54,138 nt of DNA from UMGS1532 sp045594795 (GCA_045594795.1 JAZNZF010000057.1:1-54138), one strand, 5' to 3'; numbered from the stretch's first letter, positions 7,467 through 17,001 are shown. Notes: generated by a model from the sequence alone, not told the origin. Numbers and translations: made by a program.

Positions 7467-8870
7467 TTATTTTATGTTTCTGTTAAAATAGCTTTTGGTA
7501 ACCGAAACAACCTTTTTACTAAGTAAAAGTAGTGCTAAAAGGTTCGGCAGCGCCATAAGTGCATTAAATATATTGGCAACACCCCAAACAACAGGCGCAG
7601 AAATAAACCCACCCAACAACACTGCTAAAATGTAAAATATTCGATGTATTTTAACAACCCGTTCTTTGCCACCGCACAGATATTTTAAGCAGCGTTCGGT
7701 GTAGAAATTCCAGCCTATTATAGAGCTAAAAGCAAAAAATATTAAGCAAAGCATTAAGGCTAAATCGCAAACTGTGGGGGAGATGGGCAGACCATTTTTC
7801 CAAGCGTAAGCGGTTATCCCAACGCCGTGCAAAGAGGAAAGCTTCCAAGCATCAGTTACCACCAAGCCTATGCCTGTTATACTGCAAAGCACCACAGTAT
7901 CAATAAAGGTGGCAAGCATTGATACGAGTCCTTGCTCTACGGGCTCCTCGCCTTTTGCTGCTGCGGCGGCAATAGGTGCCGAGCCAAGCCCAGCCTCGTT
8001 AGAGAAAATCCCACGCGAAACCCCCATTTGCAAAGCCGATTTAAAGCTAATACCCGCAGCCGCGCCCAAAACCGATTTGGGTGAAAAAGCAGAGCACAAA
8101 ATTATTTTTAAAGCTTCGGGCAGTTGGCTTATATTAGTTGCGATAATGGCTATTGAGGCGGTAAGGTAGATAACGCTCATAAAAGGAACAAAAAATTCTG
8201 CCACCTTTGAAATCCGTTTTATTCCGCCTATTATAACAAGCGAAACCGCCACAGTTACCGCAATACCGCAAATTAAGGTTATAGTAGAAACTTCGTTGCC
8301 ACAGATATAAATTACGGCAGTTTCGTTCTTGAAAAAACCATCTACCGCCGCAGAGATACTGTTCGCCTGAATAATAGTGCCTATACCAAAGGTGCCTGCT
8401 ACAGTACCGCAAAATGCAAAGAGTTTAGAGAATGGTTTAAACTTTTTGCCAAGGCCGTTTTCAATATAATAAAATGGTCCGCCCAAAAGTGTACCGTTGA
8501 TTTTTATGCGGTACCTAACTGCAAGAAGTCCCTCAGCATAGCTTAAAGCCATACCAAAGAAGGCGGCTATAACCATCCACAAAAGCGCACCGGGTCCGCC
8601 TAACGATAAAGCCGAAGCGACACCCACAATATTGCCCGTACCAATGGTGGCGGCAAGCGAGGTGCAAAGCGCACCAAAGCGGCTAACCTCACCCTCGCTC
8701 TTAGCGTTGTTACCGAACAAAAGCTTGAACCCCTTTTTTAGCCCTCGGAGTTGTATAAAACCCGTTTTAATGCTAAAGAAAATACTTGAGCCCAAAATAA
8801 GTAAAACAAGGTGCGGTCCCCAAGCAATGTTTTCGTCTAAAAACTTTATAACATCAGCAAAATTTCCCAT
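7467..8870 (-). CDS. AGCS-family alanine/glycine:cation symporter
   Basis: This roughly 467-residue membrane carrier of the AGCS (AlsT/AgcS) family imports alanine or glycine with Na+ or H+. Family hallmarks are 'WGPHLVLLILGSSIFF' at the N-terminus, 'GTGNIVGVASALSLGGPGA', 'GGPFYYIENGLG' and 'RGIFSNEAGLGSAPIAAA'. About eleven helices are visible. The first ATG of the frame is at 8891; the one at 8870 was chosen because it leaves the usual short lead (about 16 residues) before the conserved Trp-Gly and has GGGG seven bases upstream. Both ribosome sites are weak. There is no glycine riboswitch in the short upstream gap. Confidence 0.9.
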   Translation of the reverse strand: MGNFADVIKFLDENIAWGPHLVLLILGSSIFFSIKTGFIQLRGLKKGFKLLFGNNAKSEGEVSRFGALCTSLAATIGTGNIVGVASALSLGGPGALLWMVIAAFFGMALSYAEGLLAVRYRIKINGTLLGGPFYYIENGLGKKFKPFSKLFAFCGTVAGTFGIGTIIQANSISAAVDGFFKNETAVIYICGNEVSTITLICGIAVTVAVSLVIIGGIKRISKVAEFFVPFMSVIYLTASIAIIATNISQLPEALKIILCSAFSPKSVLGAAAGISFKSALQMGVSRGIFSNEAGLGSAPIAAAAAKGEEPVEQGLVSMLATFIDTVVLCSITGIGLVVTDAWKLSSLHGVGITAYAWKNGLPISPTVCDLALMLCLIFFAFSSIIGWNFYTERCLKYLCGGKERVVKIHRIFYILAVLLGGFISAPVVWGVANIFNALMALPNLLALLLLSKKVVSVTKSYFNRNIK

Positions 8871-8890
8871 AACATAACCCCATTTTAGCA

Positions 8891-8919
8891 TTGACTAAAG
8901 CCTTGTTAAGATATATTAT
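8891..8919 (+). promoter_or_regulatory. Promoter of the YgjP-malQ operon
   Basis: TTGACT (8891-8896) and TATTAT (8914-8919) are 17 bp apart. The same AT-rich block gives a TATAAT on the minus strand (8915-8920), so the divergent AGCS promoter probably overlaps it. Confidence 0.75.
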
Positions 8920-8960
8920 AAATATGTAGTTTATTAAAAAGGTATGAGGTGGGCTTTAAA

Positions 8961-9512
8961 ATGCAAAACGAATATAAAATAATAAAAAGCCACCGCAAAA
9001 GTATAGCAATAGAAATTTCGCGCAAGGGTGGAATAACCGTTCGCGCACCAATCTTTTGCTCGCGAGCTCGTATTAATGCCTTTTTAAAAGAAAAGCAAAT
9101 GTGGATAGAGAAAACCTTACATAAAATGAAAACAAGCGCAATAGACTCTGTACCTCTTTCGCGTGATGAAACCGAAATGCTACGCGTAAAAGCAAAAGAG
9201 ATGATACCCAAAAGGGTAGAGCAGATAGCAAAGCTTATGGGCGTACAATATAATGGGGTGAAAATAACCTCGGCAACAAAGCGGTTTGGTAGCTGCAGCG
9301 CTAAAAATTCCTTATGCTTTTCACTGTATTTGATGCAGTTCCGAGAAGAGCTTATAGATTACGTTATCGTGCACGAGTTGGCGCATACCGTTTATCACAA
9401 CCACTCGGCAAGCTTTTATAATCTTATAGAAAAATATATGCCTGACTATAAGGCAAGGCAACGCGCCTTAAAAAGTAGAGGCTGTCCAATAAATCACAAG
9501 GAGGTAAGTTAA
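8961..9512 (+). CDS. YgjP/WLM-like zinc metallohydrolase
   Basis: This 183-residue protein belongs to the YgjP-like (DUF45) metal-dependent hydrolase family. The zinc motif is HELAH (138-142) with a third histidine in 'HNHSASFY' (about 148). The family's N-terminal 'RKSIAIEISRKGGITVRAP' and 'KRFGSCS' motifs are present. The cellular substrate is not firmly known. A GTG at 8949 is in frame, but GAGGTG before the ATG at 8961 gives the better ribosome site. Its stop overlaps the malQ start (TAATG), so the two are translated together. Confidence 0.85.
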   Translation: MQNEYKIIKSHRKSIAIEISRKGGITVRAPIFCSRARINAFLKEKQMWIEKTLHKMKTSAIDSVPLSRDETEMLRVKAKEMIPKRVEQIAKLMGVQYNGVKITSATKRFGSCSAKNSLCFSLYLMQFREELIDYVIVHELAHTVYHNHSASFYNLIEKYMPDYKARQRALKSRGCPINHKEVS

Positions 9513-10981
9513 TGAGAGCAAGCGGAATTTTGATGCCTGTATTTTCTCTGCCGTCACCTTACGGAATAGGAACGTTCGGGCGCGCGGCGTATGAGTTTGT
9601 GGATTTTTTAAGCGCCGCTGGGCAAAGCTATTGGCAAATATTGCCGTTAGGTCCAACAGGCTTTGGTGATTCGCCATATCAGTCTTTTTCAAGTTTTGCA
9701 GGTAATCCATATTTCATTGACCTTGATATACTAAAAGAGTGGGGATATTTAAACCGCGACGAGTACGAAAATGGCGATTATGGAAGTGGCAACCGCGTTG
9801 ATTACGGCAAGCTTTATTTAAATAGATTGCCGGTTTTGGTTAAGGCTGCAGAACGTTTTAAACAAAACCCCGATAAAGATTTTGCAGAGTTTTGCAAAGC
9901 TCACGAGCATTGGCTTCGCGATTATGCGCTTTTTATGGCAATTAAGGGCAGTGGACTTTCGTTAAACGAATTACCAAACCCATTAAAAAAACGCGAAAAA
10001 GAGGCTGCTCGCGAGGCAGAAAATTGCTATTGTGAGGAAATACAAAACACAAAAATCATACAGTTCTTCTTTTTTAAGCAATGGAAAAAACTCAAAGAGT
10101 ATGCAAACAAAAAGGGCGTAAAAATAATTGGTGATATTCCTATATATGTATCCTCTGATAGTGCTGACCTCTGGGCAAACGCAGGGCAGTTTTTATTAGA
10201 TAAAGATTTTAATCCTACCTTGGTTGCAGGTTGTCCGCCCGACGCTTTTTCAGAGGATGGTCAGCTTTGGGGTAACCCGCTATATGACTGGGAAAAAATG
10301 GAAAAAGACGGTTTTGCTTGGTGGCAAAGCAGAATTGCCCATTCGGCAATACTTTACGACGTTGTGCGCATAGACCATTTCCGCGCTTTTGATGAGTATT
10401 ATGCAATTCCTTTTGGCAGTGAAACTGCAAAAAGCGGAGCTTGGCAAAAAGGTCCTGGAATGGCGCTTATAAATGCAATTAATAAGGTTAAGGGTATTAA
10501 AATAATTGCCGAGGATTTAGGCTTTTTAACCGATTCGGTGTTAGAGCTTTTAAATAACAGCGGTTATCCTGGTATGGCGGTGCTTCAGTTTGCTTTTGAC
10601 CCAAAAACGAATAGCAGATATCTGCCACATAATATACAAAAAAACAGCGTTGTATATACAGGCACTCACGACAATGACACCGTAAACGGTTGGATTAACA
10701 CCATTTCACCCGCAGAGTTTAGATTCTGCACAGAATACCTGCGCCTTAATACAAGCGAGGGGTATAATTGGGGTATGATAAAGGCGGCGCTAAGTACCGT
10801 GGCCGATACCTGTATTTTGCAAATGCAAGACCTTTTAGGGCTTGGCTCTGAGGGGCGTATTAACACCCCCGCAACCGATGGTGACAACTGGCAGTGGCGA
10901 ATAGGCGAGGGATGTATTAATTCGTGGCTTGCGGGTATTTTAAAAGAGCAAACCGAAATATACAGAAGAACCCAAAAATAA
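9512..10981 (+). CDS. malQ: 4-alpha-glucanotransferase (amylomaltase)
   Basis: This 489-residue GH77 enzyme transfers alpha-1,4-glucan chains between maltooligosaccharides and glucose, in cytosolic maltodextrin or glycogen use. Family motifs run along the whole protein: 'LPSPYGIGTFG' and 'WQILPLGPTGFGDSPYQSFS' at the start, 'GDIPIYVSSDSADLWA', 'VVRIDHFRAFDEYY' with the nucleophile Asp, 'IIAEDLGFLT' with the acid/base Glu, and 'TGTHDNDTVNGW' with the third catalytic Asp. The length is normal. AAGGAGG precedes the ATG at 9512. No other maltose genes are adjacent. Confidence 0.96.
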   Translation: MRASGILMPVFSLPSPYGIGTFGRAAYEFVDFLSAAGQSYWQILPLGPTGFGDSPYQSFSSFAGNPYFIDLDILKEWGYLNRDEYENGDYGSGNRVDYGKLYLNRLPVLVKAAERFKQNPDKDFAEFCKAHEHWLRDYALFMAIKGSGLSLNELPNPLKKREKEAAREAENCYCEEIQNTKIIQFFFFKQWKKLKEYANKKGVKIIGDIPIYVSSDSADLWANAGQFLLDKDFNPTLVAGCPPDAFSEDGQLWGNPLYDWEKMEKDGFAWWQSRIAHSAILYDVVRIDHFRAFDEYYAIPFGSETAKSGAWQKGPGMALINAINKVKGIKIIAEDLGFLTDSVLELLNNSGYPGMAVLQFAFDPKTNSRYLPHNIQKNSVVYTGTHDNDTVNGWINTISPAEFRFCTEYLRLNTSEGYNWGMIKAALSTVADTCILQMQDLLGLGSEGRINTPATDGDNWQWRIGEGCINSWLAGILKEQTEIYRRTQK

Positions 10982-10983
10982 TT

Positions 10984-11037
10984 AAATAACGCAATATTGC
11001 TAATTTTTGGTTAAATATTGCGTTATTTTGTTTTTTT
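10984..11037 (+). terminator. Terminator of the YgjP-malQ operon
   Basis: A 15-bp AT-rich stem (10984-10998 with 11014-11028) is followed by TTGTTTTTTT. Confidence 0.82.
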
Positions 11038-11038
11038 G

Positions 11039-11067
11039 TTGAAATTAAATATTAAGTTTGTTATTAT
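11039..11067 (+). promoter_or_regulatory. Promoter of the putative glycosidase gene
   Basis: TTGAAA (11039-11044) and TATTAT (11062-11067) are 17 bp apart, starting transcription near 11074. Confidence 0.78.
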
Positions 11068-11126
11068 GTGCTTGTAAAAAACTGCTATTATTTAGTAGTT
11101 ACAAAATATTAAGGGGTTGTTTTTCT

Positions 11127-13691
11127 ATGAACCTTAAAGTAGAGAAAAAAGTATGCAACAGAGATGAACTTGGAATTAATATGTTAGATGGCATTATGCC
11201 CGAAGTAAAGCGCTTAGATGGTGTTGATAAAGAGCTTACCATTCGCGTAGCGTCACCCATAATGGACCCCACCTACATAACCTATATTGCCGCAGACAAT
11301 ATGTTTGATACCCACATCGATATTGATGGCACGGCATATTCCTTGATTTACGATTTAGGCGAAGAACAAGAGATTGAGTATATGTATTTCTCTTGCTTTA
11401 AAACACCTTTCTCTATCGGCGAATACGAGATTTTTGCTTCAAATACAAAGGAAGATATTTTCAAAGAAGAAAGCCGAATTGTTTATTGCGATAATAGAAA
11501 TGACGACCAGCTTTTGCCTTATCGTGACAGACAGGGTATTTTATATAACACCGATGGTCTTTGTTGCAGATATATAGGCTTTATACAGAAAAACACCAAC
11601 GCTCAGGACAATATTTCAAGAATTAAAAACTTTGGCGTATATAACAGAAACTATTCTAAGTCAAGAATTTTCATCCGCGATAATTATGAGGGTAGTTGTA
11701 TTAAAGGCGTACTCCCCGAAATTAAGGGTGAATATAAGGGCAACCCCGCGTGGCTTACAGATTCTGCAGCCTTTGGTGGCGAAAAAACTTTACAGGTTAA
11801 TAATGCAGAAATCAAATTTGAGCTTCCCTTTACTAAAAAGCTTGACGAGTTTGTAATTATTGGTAAAGATATAAGAGAAATTTACATTGCAGACGATAGC
11901 GGTGCTTTTAAAAAGGTTGCAGTAACAGAAGTGGCTTGTGAAGTAGGCACGCTATATAATGTTGATGTAAGTGCATTTGGTGTTACAAAAACAATTACAG
12001 TAAAATTAACAGGTAGTGTAGACGAATTTTTACTCTTCTGCCGCAGTGTAGATTTTAAGGTTAATTGGAACGATGTAATAACTAAAGACTTTTTAGGCCT
12101 TGGCGGTGATGCTTTGCCTTGCCATCTTTTCGAAATGGGTAGAATGGCAGGCTTTAACGATGCACATATGCAGCTTGAAAAGCGCCGCTTAACAGTTGGT
12201 AAGCCTTCTATAGTCCGTCTTTGGTTCCAGATAGACTGGTTCATTATGGACGAGGAGGATTATTACAACCGCAAGTATACCTTTAACTCACCTAAAATGA
12301 AAGCCGTACTTAAAGAGCTTGACGCCTTTAAAGAGGCTGGAGTAGAAGTAGAGTTCAATTTCGGTTGGAAGGTCGGCTATTCTGCTGTAGACTGGTTCTG
12401 CTTCCCTGTGTTTAACAAGCGCAACTCCGCACCACGCGATATAGACCAATTTGTAATAGCTTGTGTAGACCTTTTACGTGAGCTTATAATAAACCGCGGC
12501 TACGATAATATTAAGTATCTTTCTTTCTATAACGAATCAAATAACGGCCTTTATGAAGGCGGTTGGGATTTCGTTTGTCCGAAAGGACTTCATCCTATGG
12601 ATTATTGGTTGGAAATGCTACAGAAGGTCAATTCTCGATTAAAGGCTGAAGGTATGGACAATTTAGTTGATATATGGGCAGCCGAGGTTGTTGGTGAATC
12701 TCCCAAGTGGGCAGGCTTTTATAACGAGAAAGCCAAGGGCTTATATACCAACTTTTCTGCACATCATTATGGCGCAAGTTATACAAATGCATATTTCTGG
12801 ATAAATGAGGTTAAGGAATCTGCGGGTGACCATCCGGTTAGCGTAACCGAGTTCGGTTGTTATGACCCTGTGGATTTCAGACCCGAGGATTTTTCTTTCG
12901 AGCGCAATACTTTAGCCGCAATTTTAGGATATATGAACGGCGGCGCGGCTTCTATGCATTATTGGATTTTAAGTGGCTCGGTTGTTGATGAGGGCTTTGT
13001 TAATAACGACGACCAAGCAGTATTCTGGGGTATGCCCACTAATAACAAACCCGAGGCATTAGCCAGTAAGCATTACTACAAAATGGCACTTATTACCAAC
13101 TATATGCCGATTCACAGCACTGTTTATAAAACCGAAAGTAATGACAAAGGTTTGCATACAGTAGCAGTAAAAACTGCTGATGGACACATAACAATAGGCG
13201 CGGAGATTAAAGCTACTACACATAAAAAGCAACTTAATATTGACTTAGGCGAACATATAGGTAGAAAGTTCTATAAACACGTTTATACCTTGGATATCGA
13301 ACGAGAGGCGAATATTATCGTTCCACCCGTAGTAGCAGAGCTTGAGGTAGATGATAAGATATCAGATGAAATCAGCAGTGAGTATTGCTTTGTGGTTTAT
13401 ACTACAATGCCGCCTACACGCCAAGTAGTTATGGAAAACGTCTTTATGGAAACCAAGTTTGGCGAGCCACTAAAAATTAACGCTAAGGTTATTGATGGCG
13501 AGGGCGAGCTTAAGTGGTCTATTGTCGATTGCAATAGAATGTATCACTTGGATGCCGAGGTTGATAGCAACGGTGTGTTCAAAACCGGTACAGACTATTT
13601 CGCAACAACTATAGGTTTACCAACATTCGCGGTTAAAGCAGAACTGCCAACAGGCGAATACGGTATAGCGATAGTAAAAGTAACAAAATAA
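11127..13691 (+). CDS. Putative clan GH-A glycoside hydrolase, cytoplasmic, multidomain
   Basis: This 854-residue protein looks like a glycosidase with a TIM barrel of clan GH-A type. A discoidin-like beta domain lies at roughly 45-190 ('YDLGEEQEIEYMYFS'). The barrel spans about 330-660, with a probable acid/base Glu470 in 'SFYNESNNG' and a probable nucleophile Glu575 in 'VTEFGCYDP'. C-terminal beta domains follow, one Ig-like. No signal peptide is present, so it should act on imported oligosaccharides. The ATG at 11127 follows AAGGGG and lies downstream of a consensus promoter; an upstream start at 11058 precedes the transcript start. The GH family number and substrate cannot be given. Confidence 0.78.
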   Translation: MNLKVEKKVCNRDELGINMLDGIMPEVKRLDGVDKELTIRVASPIMDPTYITYIAADNMFDTHIDIDGTAYSLIYDLGEEQEIEYMYFSCFKTPFSIGEYEIFASNTKEDIFKEESRIVYCDNRNDDQLLPYRDRQGILYNTDGLCCRYIGFIQKNTNAQDNISRIKNFGVYNRNYSKSRIFIRDNYEGSCIKGVLPEIKGEYKGNPAWLTDSAAFGGEKTLQVNNAEIKFELPFTKKLDEFVIIGKDIREIYIADDSGAFKKVAVTEVACEVGTLYNVDVSAFGVTKTITVKLTGSVDEFLLFCRSVDFKVNWNDVITKDFLGLGGDALPCHLFEMGRMAGFNDAHMQLEKRRLTVGKPSIVRLWFQIDWFIMDEEDYYNRKYTFNSPKMKAVLKELDAFKEAGVEVEFNFGWKVGYSAVDWFCFPVFNKRNSAPRDIDQFVIACVDLLRELIINRGYDNIKYLSFYNESNNGLYEGGWDFVCPKGLHPMDYWLEMLQKVNSRLKAEGMDNLVDIWAAEVVGESPKWAGFYNEKAKGLYTNFSAHHYGASYTNAYFWINEVKESAGDHPVSVTEFGCYDPVDFRPEDFSFERNTLAAILGYMNGGAASMHYWILSGSVVDEGFVNNDDQAVFWGMPTNNKPEALASKHYYKMALITNYMPIHSTVYKTESNDKGLHTVAVKTADGHITIGAEIKATTHKKQLNIDLGEHIGRKFYKHVYTLDIEREANIIVPPVVAELEVDDKISDEISSEYCFVVYTTMPPTRQVVMENVFMETKFGEPLKINAKVIDGEGELKWSIVDCNRMYHLDAEVDSNGVFKTGTDYFATTIGLPTFAVKAELPTGEYGIAIVKVTK

Positions 13692-13701
13692 AACAAATGA
13701 A

Positions 13702-13737
13702 ACCCGCCCGATTATGCTAAAACATAATCGGGCGGGT
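13702..13737. terminator. Strong hairpin between convergent genes
   Basis: A perfect 15-bp stem (13702-13716 / 13723-13737) with a CTAAAA loop separates the glycosidase gene from the parvulin gene. The U-tracts are modest on both strands, so it is probably bidirectional. Confidence 0.75.
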
Positions 13738-13769
13738 GCTTTATTAGTAATTATAAGCATTAAATATTT

Positions 13770-15230
13770 TTATGCTGCAGGCTCAAAACCGCTTTGGTCG
13801 GTTTCTGTGATTTTATAGATTATATTATTGTTTTCGTAAACCATATACTCGTCGCAAAGCTCCGAAATATAATCCTCAAAACGTGCGTTCATAAAACCTT
13901 GTCGTACTTGCTCGAGCCATACGGGGTCACCTTGGTGCTCTATATATACAATGTGTATACCGTAAGCTTTTGTTTCTATAATGGCGCTGTCACCAACAAG
14001 TCTATCGTCTGCAAATATCCAGTTTTCAATTTCCTTTGCATCCTTTAGCGCGCCTTTGCTAAGGTTTTCATAAAGGCCACCGAGAGTGGCAGTAGCGGTA
14101 TCTGTAGAATACTCTGCTGCAAGGCGAACAAATTCTTCCTTAGAAAACTTAGCATTTTGTAACTGCTCTAATATTTGGTTTGCTTGTTTTTTTGCCGCCT
14201 TATCATTTTTATAATCGGCAGGGTCAATAAGTATCTGTCTTATGGTGGTAAGCTTATGTTCTTCGCGACTTGGAAGTTTAATAAGATAATATACATCGTA
14301 AGAATTCTGCTCGTCGTTTTTTATAACTATGCCGTCTTTTTCCACACGCTTGTCGCTAAATGCCCAACGGGATGCGGCAGAGGCGCTGTTATACGGCTCA
14401 TTGGTTACCTTCATATTTTTCTCGGCAGTATCTACTATTGTATCTACTTCTTTTTCGCTTAAGTCGGGATAATTACCGTCGTAGTAGTCGTAAATGTATT
14501 GCCTTGCAGATTTTATAAAATCCTCAGCTGTCTTCGATTCGCTAATGTCGATTGCTTTTTGGTGTATGCTATTAGTTTCTATCTGGTCTGTAGTATTAAT
14601 GGGTAAAGAGAAGAATAGATAATCAACCGTGCAATAGGTTTTCTTGTGCCCTTCAAAGTAATCTTCCATAGCTTCTTCACGTGTGTCAAGGGTCGAGGTA
14701 AAGTCTTTGTAATATTTACTTGTAAGCTTTTCTAATTTAGTGCAAGCAATAATATCTTCTAAGCTTACAGCATCACCAAAGGTATCAGTAATATATTTTT
14801 CGGTGCTTAATTTTTTCTCTTTGGCGTCGGCTGATATCTCTTTCTTTAAGTCATCAACCTCTTTTAGCTCTGCCTTGTTAAGCTTTTTGCCGTCGATTTT
14901 TGCCTGTTCAGAAATAATTAAGCATTGTGTAAGACGCTCTTTGGCAATGTCCATAAAATAATCGTACCAGTTGGTGTTTCTGCTAAAGCTACAAGGCTGT
15001 TCTGATAACGGTTTTGAAGTATCAAGACCAATTTCGTCTAAACTGTCGGCATATCTGTTAAGAAACGAGATATACTGAACGTTAAAATAATATGAAAGCA
15101 TACCTGTAGTTATCTCAAAATTATCGGTGTATATGGCGCTTTTAGTACGGTCAACCTCTTTTGAGTCACAGCCCGCTATTGTTACGCAAGCTAATAGGCA
15201 TATTAAAATAATGCTAATGATTTTTTTCAT
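13770..15230 (-). CDS. Lipoprotein foldase, PpiC/parvulin type
   Basis: This 486-residue exported peptidyl-prolyl isomerase should fold secreted proteins on the outer face of the membrane, like PrsA. The signal peptide ends in a lipobox (TIAGC, Cys about 21). A long helical region follows, then a parvulin-type rotamase domain at about 325-430 ('LTTIRQILI', 'FVRLAAEYSTD', 'GGLYENLSKG', 'GIHIVYIEHQ'). An in-frame upstream ATG exists at 15272, but AGGAAG five bases before the ATG at 15230 and the clean signal peptide fix the start. It lies seven bases after a paralogous foldase gene and shares its layout, indicating tandem duplication. Confidence 0.85.
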   Translation of the reverse strand: MKKIISIILICLLACVTIAGCDSKEVDRTKSAIYTDNFEITTGMLSYYFNVQYISFLNRYADSLDEIGLDTSKPLSEQPCSFSRNTNWYDYFMDIAKERLTQCLIISEQAKIDGKKLNKAELKEVDDLKKEISADAKEKKLSTEKYITDTFGDAVSLEDIIACTKLEKLTSKYYKDFTSTLDTREEAMEDYFEGHKKTYCTVDYLFFSLPINTTDQIETNSIHQKAIDISESKTAEDFIKSARQYIYDYYDGNYPDLSEKEVDTIVDTAEKNMKVTNEPYNSASAASRWAFSDKRVEKDGIVIKNDEQNSYDVYYLIKLPSREEHKLTTIRQILIDPADYKNDKAAKKQANQILEQLQNAKFSKEEFVRLAAEYSTDTATATLGGLYENLSKGALKDAKEIENWIFADDRLVGDSAIIETKAYGIHIVYIEHQGDPVWLEQVRQGFMNARFEDYISELCDEYMVYENNNIIYKITETDQSGFEPAA

Positions 15231-15237
15231 AATCTTC

Positions 15238-16839
15238 CTACGCTTCCTCATCCTCGCTACCGTCTGGTGCAAGCACCTGTGTAACGGATTTAAGATTGTT
15301 ATCTTTAACCTTTATATTGTAGCTCTTTTTAAGCTCGGTTAAATAATCTGAATAGTCGTTTGATTTAAGAGCAGAGATAACGTCGGCTTTCCAAGCGGTA
15401 GAGCCGTCACCAACATAGAACATAACGTGGTAGCCGTAATCGGTAGAAATAACATCCGTATCTCCATATTCGCGCTTAGGGTTGAAAACCCAGTTGTTAA
15501 ATTCTGTAACCATTTGGCCTTCTAATATGTTCTCATAAAGGCCACCGTTTGTTATAGAGCCACTGTCATCGGTGTAAAGCTCAGCAAGCTGGGCAAAGCT
15601 TTTTTCGTTCTTTTTGCCATTTCGCCATTCTAAAATAACCTTGTTGGCGGCATTTTCACAGTCCTCTTCAGAGTCGTATTGTTCGGCTGAAAAAAGAATG
15701 TGTCTAACGTTTTTGGTAGCGGCAGTATTTTTTGCGGCAGGTGTGGTTAGGTAAAATACATAATAACCTTTGCCTTCCTCGTCCTCTATAACCGCAGTAT
15801 CACCCGCTTTGCGCTTTTGGTCGAAAAGCCATTCTCCGTTTTTGGTTGAAACGTCATACGGCTCGTTGGTAACGGTTGCATAGTCGGAAATAAAGGCTTC
15901 GGCTTGCTCTTTAATTTCCTTTGCTGTTGCGTTTGGTGTAGCATCTTTTAGAAGCTTTTCTGTGTATTCTGTAAGATTGTTTATAAATTCGGTGTGATTT
16001 TTAGAATTTGCAATACTTTTTGCTTTTTTCTCAGCTGTCGCTTTCATCTGGGATATTTCTGCATCGGTTTTACCTTTGGTATCTCCCGTTTCAATTAGAA
16101 AACAAATGTAGTCAGCCGAAAGGAATTCTGCTTTGTTATCGGCAAAGTAGCTATCAATTTTGCTTTCGGTGTAGGAAAGGGTGGAGAGGTACTTTTGCTG
16201 ATAACGTGTGGCAAGTTGGGTTAACTCTAAACACTTTTTAATATCGTTGCTGTTAACCCATTTCCCGTATTTTTCATCTATATATTCTTCTAACTCAAGT
16301 CCCTCGTCTTCGGCAAGAGTAGAAAAACTATTCATAGAGCTTTCGATAAACCTTTTATCTCCGTCGGTAAGGGTAATTCCCTCGGCATCGGCGGCTTCGC
16401 AAAGAACTAAAATTTCGCTAAGTTGATTTTTAGCGGCATCGATAAAATAATCGTACCAGGTTTCGTAGTCCTCGTAGCTGCAAACCTGCTTCTTAAGGTC
16501 AGCGGTGGTGTCGAGCCCCAATTCTTCGGATGTTTCGCCGTAGTTTTGTGCGTATTGGTCAACAAGGGTTTGGAATAGATACTGAGTCATACAAATATTT
16601 GCTTTGTAGTTTTTAGTTGAAACAACCGATTTTTGCCTTGCAAACCAACCGTTTTGCGAAAGGCTCGAATAAAGAAGCGAGCTTGCTACTGTAAGTACGC
16701 CAAAAGCAATAATACCTGCCGCGATAAGCGCAGAGACAATTCTGTTTTTGCGCTGTTGCTTCTTTAGTATTGCTTCCTTTTCAGCCGTTAAATTTCTTTC
16801 AAATTCGGCAGAGTTTTGTGTTCGTTTACCTTTGCCCAT
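15238..16839 (-). CDS. Membrane-anchored foldase, PpiC/parvulin type
   Basis: This 533-residue paralogue of the next gene has an uncleaved-looking N-terminal anchor: a basic 34-residue tail followed by one membrane helix at about 35-60. It has the same overall plan of helical region and parvulin rotamase domain (about 375-490; 'KNVRHILFSAEQY', 'FAQLAELYTDDSGS', 'GGLYENILEG', 'GYHVMFYVGD'). The C-terminus ends in an acidic tail. It should sit on the outer membrane face and assist folding of exported proteins. GGAGGT precedes the ATG by seven bases. It is first of a two-gene operon. Confidence 0.85.
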   Translation of the reverse strand: MGKGKRTQNSAEFERNLTAEKEAILKKQQRKNRIVSALIAAGIIAFGVLTVASSLLYSSLSQNGWFARQKSVVSTKNYKANICMTQYLFQTLVDQYAQNYGETSEELGLDTTADLKKQVCSYEDYETWYDYFIDAAKNQLSEILVLCEAADAEGITLTDGDKRFIESSMNSFSTLAEDEGLELEEYIDEKYGKWVNSNDIKKCLELTQLATRYQQKYLSTLSYTESKIDSYFADNKAEFLSADYICFLIETGDTKGKTDAEISQMKATAEKKAKSIANSKNHTEFINNLTEYTEKLLKDATPNATAKEIKEQAEAFISDYATVTNEPYDVSTKNGEWLFDQKRKAGDTAVIEDEEGKGYYVFYLTTPAAKNTAATKNVRHILFSAEQYDSEEDCENAANKVILEWRNGKKNEKSFAQLAELYTDDSGSITNGGLYENILEGQMVTEFNNWVFNPKREYGDTDVISTDYGYHVMFYVGDGSTAWKADVISALKSNDYSDYLTELKKSYNIKVKDNNLKSVTQVLAPDGSEDEEA

Positions 16840-16972
16840 AATTAACCTCCAGGAAAATGAGTATAATAATTAATAGTATACATAACATAATTTGCAATAA
16901 CATAAATAAACTATTAAAATAATGATATCACAAACTTAATAATAATACAACTTTAAAAATAAAAAATAATGC

Positions 16973-17001
16973 TTTACTTTTTAAAAAAGGTGTGTTATAA
17001 T
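16973..17001 (+). promoter_or_regulatory. Promoter of rpsO(-pnp)
   Basis: TTTACT (16973-16978) and TATAAT (16996-17001) are 17 bp apart. The transcript would have a leader of about 90 bases, long enough for S15 autoregulation; no known S15-binding fold was identified by eye. The remaining gap 16840-16972 holds the upstream region of the foldase operon, without a clear promoter. Confidence 0.75.

Noticed and set aside
8134..8412. A 92-codon minus-strand frame inside the AGCS gene
   Set aside because: It is a shadow of the symporter in another frame, with odd Tyr/Cys/Arg composition and no ribosome site.
8892..8948. Glycine riboswitch before the AGCS symporter
   Set aside because: The gap to the divergent gene is under 100 bases and shows no aptamer-like pairing.
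11058..11126. Longer N-terminus for the glycosidase
   Set aside because: The start at 11058 lies upstream of the predicted transcript start and has no ribosome site; AAGGGG precedes the ATG at 11127.
15231..15272. Longer N-terminus for the lipoprotein foldase
   Set aside because: It would put a basic stretch before a perfect lipoprotein signal peptide and overlap the upstream gene; AGGAAG supports 15230.
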